37,172 bases of DNA from positions 1 through 37,172 of the forward strand of contig CAZXYS010000038.1 in the NCBI GenBank assembly GCA_964645005.1, in the 5' to 3' direction. How positions within the stretch are numbered: position 1 is the first letter of the stretch; each line of letters opens with the position of its first letter. Both the position numbers and the translations under genes were made by a program. Below, one piece after another: positions 16,413 through 25,115 of the stretch. The stretch comes from CAZXYS01 sp964645005. Lineage in GTDB: Bacteria > Bacteroidota > Ignavibacteria > Kapaibacteriales > UBA2268. The notes beneath the pieces are model-generated. The model made no database searches. It worked only from the letters and a program-made list of their open reading frames with translations, and was not told the DNA's origin.

Positions 16413-18914
16413 TCAGGTTTCGATCCATTGTGTCAACATAGCGCTGTATTTTTTGGCTATGGATACAGCCGTATCATATTTATCGCTTTCACCGATAACG
16501 GAAAACAATCCGTATTCTTGTGACGGCATCAATAACACAGAATTATTGTCAAAAAACATTTTTACGCCTTCTACAAGCTGCCGCTCGTAGTCCTCAGAAT
16601 ATTCCATTGCCTGACGCATAACCTGTCCCTTCATATCCCAAGGGCAATCGACAGTTGTCTGGTATTGATAGCGGCGCGGCAATTCCTCATCGAGCTGCGA
16701 GATCTTATATCCGGTCTTTGCAAGCATTTCAAGGATCTTTCCAACCGAAAACATTCCGTCGGCAGCAAAGAGGAAATCCGTAAAGATATACCCGCCGTAA
16801 GAGCCGCCGACGAATAGATATTCCTTGTCGAGCGTGGCTTCCATCATATCCATGTGAGTATTTTTGATCCTGACGACTTCGACATTATAGTTTTTGACGA
16901 TTTTCTCGATTTCATTTCTTGCAGTGATCGATACAGCGATCTTGTATGGTTCCCTGTCGCGGTGAGTTTCGAGGAATAATTTTGTTAACATTGTCAAAAG
17001 TCGATTAGGCGAGTACCAAACGCCTCTTTCGTCTATGAGAGATATCTTCTCGGCGCCCGCTTCCAGCCGGAAGCCAAGCTCATAAGCGAGAGAACGCATG
17101 ATTTTGCCGGTGTCGTCTGTTTCGGGTTTTTCCATCGTTGGATCGGGATGAAATCTTGTAGCATCGACGAAATCATTGATGGATAGCGCTTCTACATTCA
17201 TTTTTCCTAAAATCGATGGGAAAATTGTCGATGCCAAGCCAAAGGAATAGTCCATCAGAAGCTTGAATCCCCTGTTGTAAATGACATCAATATCAAGGGA
17301 TTCCATGAATCGATTGAGGTATATCTCATGGGTGCGCTCGGGATAGCGGATAGTACCGATTTCCTCGCCCTGCGCGCGCTTAATGTCTTCGCCGAAAAAG
17401 AATCTTTCAATCTTCTTAGTGCGGCTAATGGAAATATCTCTTCCATCTTTATTAAAAATTATAATGTCAGTGTGATTGCGTTTTCTCGGGGATTTTCGAA
17501 CGTGAAATCCCCCGCTGTAGCGCCCGGTGAGAAGTTCCTGTCGAGTCTGTGGTATAGATACTGTCTGAAGGTCGTTCACATCAACACCTACGGATGCCAG
17601 CCCGGCAGAAATCGATCTTTTCATCAATCTTGATACCTTATCCGGATCGCGGCTGCCCAGCACCTGTATATTTCTGCCGAGAGTCATGCCTATAGCGGCG
17701 CCGAGTTTTGCTCCGAATTCGGGGTTAATCTCTACATTCGTCGAGCCGGTGATTCTGGCGCCGGTGAAAAGCTCGCGAAGCCATTTTTCCTCTTGTACGA
17801 GTGAACTGGACAGTGTTGCCTTATCCTGCACATGCTTTTCGGGCCAGAGCTTGATATTATTATATAGCTGAGCATTTTTCCCTATAATACAGCCGTCGGC
17901 TATGAATACATTTTCAAGGACATTTGTGGAGTCGCCAATCTTACAGTTGTTGCAAATAACATCGTTTGTCATTTCTACAAAATCGCCTATATCGCAATTA
18001 TTCCAAATAGTTACATTGTTCATCTTCACGCCGGCGCCGATTTTGCAGTTACCACCAATGACACAATTGTTCAGTTCGGAATGTTCTCCGATTTCGCTGT
18101 TGTTACCAATAACGTTAGAACCGGATAATTTGGCGGAAGGCGCAATTTTGGTGTTATAACCGGCAGTATAATTATCAACAACTACTCCTTTATGCTCCAA
18201 ATTTAATTCACCTGTCAAGGCATCGCGCTGCCCATTGAGATATTCACTTAAATTGCCGACATCTCTCCAGTAACCTTCGGCAATGTAGCCGTAAAGCGGC
18301 ATCCCTTCTTTGAGCATTCTCGGGAAGAGATCCTGACTGAAGTCGAATTCTTGCTTATACGGTATCAAATCAAGAGCTTCGGGTTCGAGGATATATATTC
18401 CCGTATTGATCGTGTCAGAGAAAACCTGCCCCCACGAAGGCTTTTCGAGGAAGCGAGTGATCCTGCCTTCATCGTCGGTGATAACAATCCCGTACTGCAA
18501 TGGTTTTTTGACTCTGGTGAGCAAGATAGTTGCCTTCGATCCTTTAGCTTCGTGGAATTTTAGTGCATCGGTGAGTTCGAAATCGGTCAGTACATCCCCG
18601 CTGATGATAATAAATCTCTCGTCAAGGTATTCATAGGCATTTTTTACGGAACCTGCGGTTCCATAATCTTCTTCGGCAATTTTGTAGACCATGTCAATAC
18701 CGAATTTGGCTCCATCTTCAAAGTATGATGTAACAATATCAGGATGATAGTACAGCAGCGATACTGCCTGGTTTATTCCATGATTTTTCAGTAGTTTTAC
18801 TATGTGTTCCATCATAGGTACATTGGCAATGGGCACCATGGGTTTGGGAAGGTTCATCGTTAATGGGCGCAGGCGAGTTCCGAAGCCGCCCGCCATGATA
18901 ACAGCTTTAGTCAT
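16413..18914 (-). CDS. Sugar-1-phosphate nucleotidyltransferase fused to degenerate phosphomannomutase domain
   Basis: An 833-residue fusion. Residues 1-235 are a nucleotidyltransferase with AGGFGTRLRPLT (8-19) and KPMVPI (24-29), D107 in SGDVLTDF, and EKPSWG (157-162). Residues about 250-365 are left-handed beta-helix hexapeptide repeats. Residues about 380-833 match phosphoglucomutase/phosphomannomutase, but key sites are changed. The catalytic loop usually T-A-S-H-N-P reads RKSPRK (473-478), the metal loop D-x-D-x-D-R reads EAGAEK (618-623), and the sugar-binding GE.SGH loop reads GGSYGGY (703-709). The first domain probably makes GDP-mannose or a similar NDP-sugar, while the mutase part is likely regulatory or structural. 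Such fusions are often annotated as mannose-1-phosphate guanylyltransferase. GGAG lies seven bases upstream of the ATG. It heads the operon with the EIIA gene and arsM. Confidence 0.85.
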   Translation of the reverse strand: MTKAVIMAGGFGTRLRPLTMNLPKPMVPIANVPMMEHIVKLLKNHGINQAVSLLYYHPDIVTSYFEDGAKFGIDMVYKIAEEDYGTAGSVKNAYEYLDERFIIISGDVLTDFELTDALKFHEAKGSKATILLTRVKKPLQYGIVITDDEGRITRFLEKPSWGQVFSDTINTGIYILEPEALDLIPYKQEFDFSQDLFPRMLKEGMPLYGYIAEGYWRDVGNLSEYLNGQRDALTGELNLEHKGVVVDNYTAGYNTKIAPSAKLSGSNVIGNNSEIGEHSELNNCVIGGNCKIGAGVKMNNVTIWNNCDIGDFVEMTNDVICNNCKIGDSTNVLENVFIADGCIIGKNAQLYNNIKLWPEKHVQDKATLSSSLVQEEKWLRELFTGARITGSTNVEINPEFGAKLGAAIGMTLGRNIQVLGSRDPDKVSRLMKRSISAGLASVGVDVNDLQTVSIPQTRQELLTGRYSGGFHVRKSPRKRNHTDIIIFNKDGRDISISRTKKIERFFFGEDIKRAQGEEIGTIRYPERTHEIYLNRFMESLDIDVIYNRGFKLLMDYSFGLASTIFPSILGKMNVEALSINDFVDATRFHPDPTMEKPETDDTGKIMRSLAYELGFRLEAGAEKISLIDERGVWYSPNRLLTMLTKLFLETHRDREPYKIAVSITARNEIEKIVKNYNVEVVRIKNTHMDMMEATLDKEYLFVGGSYGGYIFTDFLFAADGMFSVGKILEMLAKTGYKISQLDEELPRRYQYQTTVDCPWDMKGQVMRQAMEYSEDYERQLVEGVKMFFDNNSVLLMPSQEYGLFSVIGESDKYDTAVSIAKKYSAMLTQWIET

Positions 18915-19326
18915 GTATGACTCCGGTATTTATTATTATATCTTTTATATCTTTGTTTCAATGCATCATTAATTAATGACTATTTCTAAAATTTATGAAA
19001 TAAAAAATAATAGACGAAAATAATTTAACTATAATGGAATAGAATTTCAATTTAAAAGATAAAAACAATAGATGAAATTAGTGGATATGATCTGCTTATT
19101 GAAAAATGATTCCTGAGAATAAGAAAAAATATCATATTTAATGAAACATATGGGATTACAGAAACTACATAAATGCAATCATTGAATAACATTCTATAAT
19201 TTGTTCCCATTTAAATTTTGTTCTTAACACTTGACTAATTATTTTTGTAATTCTGTGAGATTAAATAGGTTTCAAAATTCTGAAATGATTAAATAAATCA
19301 AATATTTAAAATAACCCGGAGTAAAT
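18915..19326. other. Divergent promoter region with no gene
   Basis: These 412 AT-rich bases separate the divergent nucleotidyltransferase operon and ppdK. No ORF or strong hairpin stands out. TATAATTTG at about 19194-19202 and TTGACT at about 19231-19236 are possible promoter pieces for ppdK, but neither has a convincing partner at normal spacing. Confidence 0.5.
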
Positions 19327-22176
19327 ATGACAAAAAAGAAAAAAGACGATAAGAAGCATAAGCCAAAGTATGTATATTATTTTGGCGGAGGTAAAGCTGA
19401 CGGAACGACGGAGATGAAAAATCTTCTTGGCGGAAAAGGCGCCAACCTTGCCGAGATGGTAAATCTCGGACTGCCGGTACCCGCCGGATTTACTATCACA
19501 ACCGAACTCTGTACTTACTATTATAAAAACAACGAGACTTATCCACCCGAACTTAAAGATGAAGTAGATAAAGCTCTCAGAAAACTCGAAAAAGAAATGG
19601 GGGCACAGTTCGGCGACCCGGATAATCCTCTGCTGGTTTCGGTACGTTCAGGCGCGAGAACATCTATGCCCGGCATGATGGACACAGTGCTGAACCTTGG
19701 CTTGAATGATGTCACCATTCAGGGATTAATTAATAAGTCGAAGAACGAAAGATTCGCTTATGACGCATACCGCCGCTTTGTATCTATGTATGGCGATGTT
19801 GTGCTTGGAATGAAACCGGAAACAAAATACGACATTGATCCATTCGAAAAAATTCTCGAAGAAAAGAAAGAAGAAAAAGGCGTAGAACAGGACGTAGAAC
19901 TTACCACTGAAGATCTAAAAGACCTTGTAAAAAAATATAAAGAAGCAATTAAAAATATCATGGGCATAGATTTTCCCGAAGACCCGGAAGATCAACTCTG
20001 GGGTTCAATTAGCGCCGTCTTTGGCTCATGGAACAACAACCGCGCGAAGATCTATAGGAAAATCCACAATATCCCCGAAGAATGGGGCACTGCCGTAAAT
20101 GTTCAATCTATGGTTTTCGGCAATCTGAGTGAAGATTCCGGTACCGGCGTTGCTTTCACGCGCGATCCCGCCACCGGCGAAAATAAATACTACGGCGAAT
20201 TCCTGATGAATGCTCAGGGCGAGGATGTTGTCGCAGGTATTCGCACACCGCTGGACATCAAACAGCTTAAAGATGTAGATAAAAAATCCTACAAAGAACT
20301 CGAGAAAATCCGCGAGATCCTCGAGCAGCATTACAAAGAGGTGATGGACATAGAGTTCACAATCCAGGAAGGCAAGCTCTACATGCTGCAGTGCAGAGTC
20401 GGCAAGAGAACGGCTATCGCAGCGATGAAAATTGCCGTCGATATGGTCAATGAAAAGCTCATCAAGCCGACGGAAGCGCTTCGCAGGATAGAGCCCAACC
20501 AGTTGAACCAGTTGCTTCGTCCGATTTTCGACCTGAAAGAGAAACAGCATGCGATCGATGAAGGCCGTCAATTGACAAAAGGGCTGAACGCAGGTCCCGG
20601 CGCCGCCACCGGCAAAGTTGTCTTTAATGCCGAGGACGCCGAAGAATGGGCAAAGAAAGGCGAAAAAGTTATACTTTGCAGAATAGAGACCTCGCCGGAA
20701 GATATAGGCGGTATGCACGCGGCGGAAGGAATCCTTACTTCCCGCGGCGGCATGACCTCGCACGCAGCGCTGGTAGCTCGCCAGATGGGGAAAGTCTGCG
20801 TTGCGGGCGCCGACAAGCTGGTGATGGACTACAAAGAACGAAAAATCAAAGTTGAAGGATATGACCACGTAATAAAAGAAGGCGATTATATCTCGATCGA
20901 CGGTACCACCGGCGAAGTCATCGAAGGGCATATAAAGACCATGCCGAGCGAAGTCATCCAGGTTATGCTCGAGAAAACGCTCGATCCGAAAGACGCGCCG
21001 ATCTACCGGATATATGACCAGATCATGCGCTGGGCAGATGAAAAACGCAAGCTCAGGATACGCACTAACGCAGATCAGGCAGACCAGTGCGAAGTCGCCG
21101 TGGCATTCGGCGCTCAGGGTATCGGCTTGACTCGTACCGAGCACATGTTCTTCGGCGAAGGCAAAATCGGACCGATGCGCGAGATGATCCTCGCCGAAGA
21201 TTCCGAAGGCAGACGCAAATCCCTCGAGAAGCTGCTTCCCTTGCAGCGCGAGGACTTCGAAGGAATTTTCCGCGCTATGGGCGGGCGCCCGGTCACAATC
21301 AGGACGCTGGATCCGCCTCTGCACGAGTTCCTGCCTCACGATGAAAAAGGTCAGAAAGAAATCGCCAAATCTATAGGCGTTGATTTCAAAGTTGTGAAGG
21401 CGAGAGTTGACGCCCTGCATGAGTTCAATCCTATGCTCGGTTTCCGCGGCTGCCGTCTCGGCATGATGTTCCCCGAAATTACCGAGATGCAGGCTCGCGC
21501 TATATTCGAAGCTGCGGCAAATGTCATCAAGGAAGGCGGCAGCACCCTGCCCGAGATAATGATCCCGCTTGCAGGACACGTCAAAGAGCTTAGCAATCAG
21601 GAAGAGATCGTCAGAAGAGTCGCTAAAGAAGTCATGGAAGAGAAAGAACTCAACTTCGAATACCTCGTCGGAACGATGATCGAAGTACCGCGCGGCGCTA
21701 TCACAGCCAAAGAGATCGCCGAATCGGCTGAGTTCTTCTCATTCGGCACGAACGACCTGACGCAGACCACACTCGGCGTTAGCCGCGACGATGCGGGTAA
21801 ATTCCTGCCCGAATATGTCGAGCGCGGCATTTACAATCAGGATCCGTTCGTATCTATAGACCAGACCGGAGTCGGCTTCCTGATGGAACACGCCGTCAAG
21901 CAGGGACGAAAGACCCGCAAGAAAATCAAGCTGGGCATCTGCGGCGAACACGGCGGCGATCCGGAATCAATCCATTTCTGCCACAATCTGGGACTGGATT
22001 ACGTTTCCTGTTCACCTTTCCGCGTGCCGATAGCGCGGCTGTCCGCAGCCCGAGCAGCTATAGCGGAAAAGGACGCCAAGAACGAGAAAAAAGCCGCAAA
22101 ACAGGCTGCAAAGGAAGATAAAAAAGCAAAGCAGTCCGGCAAAGCAAAAGATAAGAAGAAAAAGAAGAAGAAGTAA
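19327..22176 (+). CDS. ppdK: Pyruvate, phosphate dikinase
   Basis: PPDK interconverts ATP, phosphate and pyruvate with AMP, PPi and PEP, serving glycolysis or gluconeogenesis in the cytosol. Domains in order: an ATP-grasp nucleotide-binding domain (about 15-400; KNLLGGKGANLAEM, RSGARTSMPGMMDT), the swivelling phosphohistidine domain with TSRGGMTSH (471-479, H479), and a C-terminal TIM barrel ending with ICGEHGGDPESI, whose cysteine is the general acid. The 949-residue length exceeds the usual bacterial size because of a basic N-terminal lead (MTKKKKDDKKHKPK) and a lysine/alanine-rich tail over the last 35 or so residues ending in seven lysines. GGAG precedes the ATG. Codons are GC-rich compared with neighbours, as in a highly expressed gene. 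A long palindrome follows directly. Confidence 0.97.
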   Translation: MTKKKKDDKKHKPKYVYYFGGGKADGTTEMKNLLGGKGANLAEMVNLGLPVPAGFTITTELCTYYYKNNETYPPELKDEVDKALRKLEKEMGAQFGDPDNPLLVSVRSGARTSMPGMMDTVLNLGLNDVTIQGLINKSKNERFAYDAYRRFVSMYGDVVLGMKPETKYDIDPFEKILEEKKEEKGVEQDVELTTEDLKDLVKKYKEAIKNIMGIDFPEDPEDQLWGSISAVFGSWNNNRAKIYRKIHNIPEEWGTAVNVQSMVFGNLSEDSGTGVAFTRDPATGENKYYGEFLMNAQGEDVVAGIRTPLDIKQLKDVDKKSYKELEKIREILEQHYKEVMDIEFTIQEGKLYMLQCRVGKRTAIAAMKIAVDMVNEKLIKPTEALRRIEPNQLNQLLRPIFDLKEKQHAIDEGRQLTKGLNAGPGAATGKVVFNAEDAEEWAKKGEKVILCRIETSPEDIGGMHAAEGILTSRGGMTSHAALVARQMGKVCVAGADKLVMDYKERKIKVEGYDHVIKEGDYISIDGTTGEVIEGHIKTMPSEVIQVMLEKTLDPKDAPIYRIYDQIMRWADEKRKLRIRTNADQADQCEVAVAFGAQGIGLTRTEHMFFGEGKIGPMREMILAEDSEGRRKSLEKLLPLQREDFEGIFRAMGGRPVTIRTLDPPLHEFLPHDEKGQKEIAKSIGVDFKVVKARVDALHEFNPMLGFRGCRLGMMFPEITEMQARAIFEAAANVIKEGGSTLPEIMIPLAGHVKELSNQEEIVRRVAKEVMEEKELNFEYLVGTMIEVPRGAITAKEIAESAEFFSFGTNDLTQTTLGVSRDDAGKFLPEYVERGIYNQDPFVSIDQTGVGFLMEHAVKQGRKTRKKIKLGICGEHGGDPESIHFCHNLGLDYVSCSPFRVPIARLSAARAAIAEKDAKNEKKAAKQAAKEDKKAKQSGKAKDKKKKKKK

Positions 22177-22184
22177 ATAATAAT

Positions 22185-22280
22185 AACGTCATTCTGAGGA
22201 GTGTAGCGACGATGAATCCAGGCTGCCCTTAACCCAAATGTTACGGGGGCTGGATTCTTCGCTGCGCTCAGAATGACGTT
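22185..22280. repeat. 96-bp imperfect inverted repeat (dispersed palindrome)
   Basis: The left arm (22185-22221) starts AACGTCATTCTGAG and ends GAATCCAG. The right arm (22250-22280) starts CTGGATTC and ends CTCAGAATGACGTT. The outer 14 and inner 8 bases pair exactly; the middle differs by a small indel. Sequences reading GTCATTCTGAG...GAATCC recur, in my recollection, as dispersed palindromes in many bacterial genomes, so this is probably a MITE-like or REP-like unit. It begins eight bases after the ppdK stop and could fold into a strong 3'-end hairpin of the transcript. Confidence 0.7.
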
Positions 22281-22454
22281 AGATTTTAGCATAATCCTTT
22301 TTCTAATAATAAATTATAGTGAATATATTTAAAATGAAGAAATAATTCAAGACAACTATCTAATTTTTCCCTTGCAAATAACCAATTTTCTAACTATTTT
22401 CCAGCTGTCTTTTTTTATTATATACATATCTTACTTACAAATGGGAGATAGACT

Positions 22455-23585
22455 ATGAAAAAAATAATTCCCCTTTTATTCTTCATCATACCTGTATTTT
22501 GCTTCTCACAACAAGCGATTGTGATCGATCATAACTGTATCGAACTGCAGCAAGTCCAGGATCAATGGATAAACACTGCTAAAGAGGATCTGCACATCGG
22601 CTACGGGCATACTTCGCACGGAAGTCAGCTAACTTCCGGCATGAGAGCTATCAATTCTTACTTCACTGATGGAAAATACCAGTGGAGCCATGCCGGCGGC
22701 ACCGGGAAACTGCATCTTTTCGAAGGAGCAAGCTATAATGACGGCTATCTCGACCATGACTGCGGTTACGCCGGCTGGGACGATGAAACCCGAGAATACC
22801 TCGACGATCACCCCGATTGCAACGTCATAATATGGTCCTGGTGCGGGCAGGTGAACAATGTAGATCTAACTTCTCATTACCTGACGCCGATGAACCAGCT
22901 CGAGAGCGAATACCCCGGCGTGAAATTTGTCTATATGACAGGGCACCTCGAGGGCGAAGGTCCCGACGGCAGCTTATTCCAAGCTAATCAACAGATTCGG
23001 GACTTCTGCTCCGCCCATAACAAGATTCTCTATGATTTTGCCGATATAGAGAAGTACTGTCCTGACGGCGATGTAAATTACCAGCAGTATAACTGCCGGG
23101 ATAATTGCACTTACAACGACCCCGAAGGCGGCACCAGAAACTGGGCGCAGGATTGGATAAATGAAAACCCCGATCATATCCTTACTAAAATTTCTCAGCA
23201 TTGCAGCAGCTGCGCGCATTCTCAGCCGCTGAATTGCGTCAAGAAAGGCATCGCTGCCTGGTATTTGTGGGCTCGGCTTGCAGGCTGGGATGGTGTCACC
23301 GATGTCGAAGAAAAATCAACCGAGATTGGAGAAATTGAACAATTGTTCCCAAATCCGGCGGAAAACTACGCTGCAATTAGTTTCGAAATTAAGGAACCCG
23401 GTTTCCTGACCTCAGAGGTCATCGACATTAACGGTCATAACCATACTATTAGCAAAGATAAATTCTATTCTGCCGGAAATCATGAGATTATTATTAATCT
23501 CGAAGTTTTCGATTCCGGTGTATATCTTCTGAAGATCACATCAGGCAAATTCATTAAAACAAAGAAATTTACAATAATTAAATAA
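22455..23585 (+). CDS. Secreted protein with T9SS type A sorting domain; possible SGNH-like hydrolase fold
   Basis: The 376-residue protein has a signal peptide (hydrophobic 4-17, likely cut near FS-Q19). The central part (about 20-280) carries GYGHTSHGSQ (49-58), MTGHLEG (161-167) and IRDFCSAHNKILYDFADIE (181-199), recalling SGNH/GDSL-hydrolase layout, though no classical GDS block is present. Eleven cysteines lie in the mature central region, suggesting disulphides. From about 295, LFPNPAENY and the closing SGVYLLKITSG...KKFTIIK form a textbook T9SS type A sorting domain, so the protein should cross the outer membrane by the type IX system and be surface-bound or released. GGGAG lies before the ATG. 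Substrate and activity are unknown. A strong terminator follows. Confidence 0.8.
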   Translation: MKKIIPLLFFIIPVFCFSQQAIVIDHNCIELQQVQDQWINTAKEDLHIGYGHTSHGSQLTSGMRAINSYFTDGKYQWSHAGGTGKLHLFEGASYNDGYLDHDCGYAGWDDETREYLDDHPDCNVIIWSWCGQVNNVDLTSHYLTPMNQLESEYPGVKFVYMTGHLEGEGPDGSLFQANQQIRDFCSAHNKILYDFADIEKYCPDGDVNYQQYNCRDNCTYNDPEGGTRNWAQDWINENPDHILTKISQHCSSCAHSQPLNCVKKGIAAWYLWARLAGWDGVTDVEEKSTEIGEIEQLFPNPAENYAAISFEIKEPGFLTSEVIDINGHNHTISKDKFYSAGNHEIIINLEVFDSGVYLLKITSGKFIKTKKFTIIK

Positions 23586-23610
23586 CAAAATTTATAACTA
23601 ATTTATTTCG

Positions 23611-23659
23611 AGCAGCATATTTTCATAGGCTTTTGCCTGTGGAAATGTGTTGCTTTTTT
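23611..23659 (+). terminator. Intrinsic terminator after the T9SS cargo gene
   Basis: Bases 23612-23630 pair with 23635-23653 over 19 positions using Watson-Crick and G-U pairs only, around a TTTT loop. Six T residues (23654-23659) follow at once. This is a strong rho-independent terminator signature and separates the secreted-protein gene from the lipoprotein pair. Confidence 0.8.
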
Positions 23660-23759
23660 CCCAAAAAAATTTTATATTATTTGCAACCTTTTGATGAGTT
23701 ATGTGTAATTAGTAATAGAATTACATTATAATTTTTTAAAATATTTCCCGGTATATTAA

Positions 23760-24269
23760 ATGAAAACGAAAATACTGTTTGTAATCTTGCTTGTCATTAG
23801 TTACATGACATTCTCATGCGTTGAGGAAAGTTCTCCTCAGAATAACGATCCGAAGGATAATACTCTACCTTCCGGCGAATTGTTAAACTATAGCGGATGT
23901 GGAGACTCCCTGGATCCCGGGGATATTGGAATCCAAAATGATAAGCAAACATGTGCCGAATATTCTTATGAAAACGGAGTTTTAACTGTTAAACACACAA
24001 ATGCTTATTACAATTGCTGTACTGAGGTATTTGTATCCGACTTTACTTTTGAAGATGGCTCAATCATTATTAACACTGAGGAACAAGGTCCGAAGTGTTA
24101 TTGCATTTGTCCCTACGAGCTTACATTTAGGATCAAGAATCTTAAAGCAGGAATTTATCAAGTTAAATTATTAGGAGAATATCAAACAGTTGACAACAAA
24201 TTATTAGATTTTTCAATTGATATAAATGAGAAAAAATCAGGTAAATTCTGTTTAGATATATTCAAATAA
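23760..24269 (+). CDS. Lipoprotein of unknown function, copy 1 of tandem pair
   Basis: The 169-residue protein begins with a lipoprotein signal: a hydrophobic stretch from residue 5, then FSC with the acylated cysteine at C20. The mature part has eight cysteines: C47, C65, C86-C87, C113, C115, C117 and C164. The core HTNAYYNCC (79-87) and CYCICPYEL (113-121) is followed by a beta-rich segment (RIKNLKAGIYQVKL). All eight positions are matched in the next gene, so the two are tandem duplicates. The CC and CxCxC groups could bind a metal or form disulphides in the periplasm. I do not recognise a named family with confidence. It ends 30 bp before its paralogue; coding DNA is AT-rich. Confidence 0.78.
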   Translation: MKTKILFVILLVISYMTFSCVEESSPQNNDPKDNTLPSGELLNYSGCGDSLDPGDIGIQNDKQTCAEYSYENGVLTVKHTNAYYNCCTEVFVSDFTFEDGSIIINTEEQGPKCYCICPYELTFRIKNLKAGIYQVKLLGEYQTVDNKLLDFSIDINEKKSGKFCLDIFK

Positions 24270-24299
24270 AAAGTTCCAATAGTAGATAAGGAGAAAAAA

Positions 24300-24833
24300 A
24301 TGAAGAACCTGCTCATTAGTTATCTGGCTCTGGTTACGCTTAGTATGTTTTGTTTTTTAACTGGCTGCGAAACTGATAATGGTCCGGCTGTTAAGCATAA
24401 TTCACCATCGGATGAACAAACGAGCGATCCCGAGGGTATGCTAATAAAACACGATAGCTGTAAGAGTTTTGATGAGGGAAGAGTTAGTGAAAAAAACGAA
24501 GCATGTATAATTTACAGATATTACGATGGAGTTCTTTACATGTGGCATACTAACGCGGGATTTAATTGCTGTCCCGGGGATATAACCGCAGATATCGATA
24601 TCCACAAGAATATTATTACGATTGCTGCTGTGGAAAAAGAAGCAGGGTGCAGGTGCAATTGTTTATTCGATCTGGAGTATGAAATCAAGAATATTACACC
24701 CGGAAAATATCGTATTATTATTATAGAGCAATATCTGAACGAAGGAGACAAAGAATTCGATTTTGAAATCGACATTGAACAAAAGACATCCGATGAATAC
24801 TGTCTTCCAAGGCATGGTTATCCGTGGGATTAG
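24300..24833 (+). CDS. Lipoprotein of unknown function, copy 2 of tandem pair
   Basis: The 177-residue protein has a lipobox LTGC with acylated C23. Mature cysteines C54, C69, C90-C91, C117, C119, C121 and C168 line up one-to-one with those of the gene before it. The shared core is HTNAGFNCC (83-91), CRCNCLFDL (117-125) and IKNITPGKYRI. Outside this core the two proteins have diverged strongly, so the duplication is old or fast-evolving. AAGGAG lies seven to eight bases before the ATG, the best ribosome-binding site of the pair, and the genes are probably co-transcribed. It is likely anchored in the outer membrane or periplasm. Function unknown. Confidence 0.78.
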   Translation: MKNLLISYLALVTLSMFCFLTGCETDNGPAVKHNSPSDEQTSDPEGMLIKHDSCKSFDEGRVSEKNEACIIYRYYDGVLYMWHTNAGFNCCPGDITADIDIHKNIITIAAVEKEAGCRCNCLFDLEYEIKNITPGKYRIIIIEQYLNEGDKEFDFEIDIEQKTSDEYCLPRHGYPWD

Positions 24834-24950
24834 TATAGTTGAATGATATGCAGCTATTTAAATATATCCTGGGATAACACAACAAAACTAATATTATATT
24901 AATTATTATGGGGAACATACGGCTTTTCAAAATAAACAGGTAAATATCAA

Positions 24951-25022
24951 GAGCTGCTCAATAAATTAACAGATTTTAAAATTAAATTAATTTTCATTCT
25001 ATTAATAAATTCGGAGCAGCCC
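24951..25022. terminator. Imperfect long hairpin after the lipoprotein pair
   Basis: GAGCTGCTC at 24951-24959 pairs, with one mismatch, with GAGCAGCCC at 25014-25022. Inner AT-rich segments (AATAAATTAA and TTAATAAATT) can extend the stem. CTTT follows rather than a long T-run, so this is a weak terminator candidate in the 282-bp gap before the PAP2 gene. Confidence 0.35.
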
Positions 25023-25115
25023 TTTATATATTTGTCAACGGAATTATAAATAATATTTGAATCCAAGAAGCGTCGAATTCATTGAATCATAGTTCTATAA
25101 TAAAATTCAAGCAAT

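Noticed and set aside
20026..21579. 517-aa minus-strand open frame opposite ppdK
   Set aside because: It mirrors the codon bias of ppdK, shows no known motif, and is an antisense shadow of a fully convincing gene.
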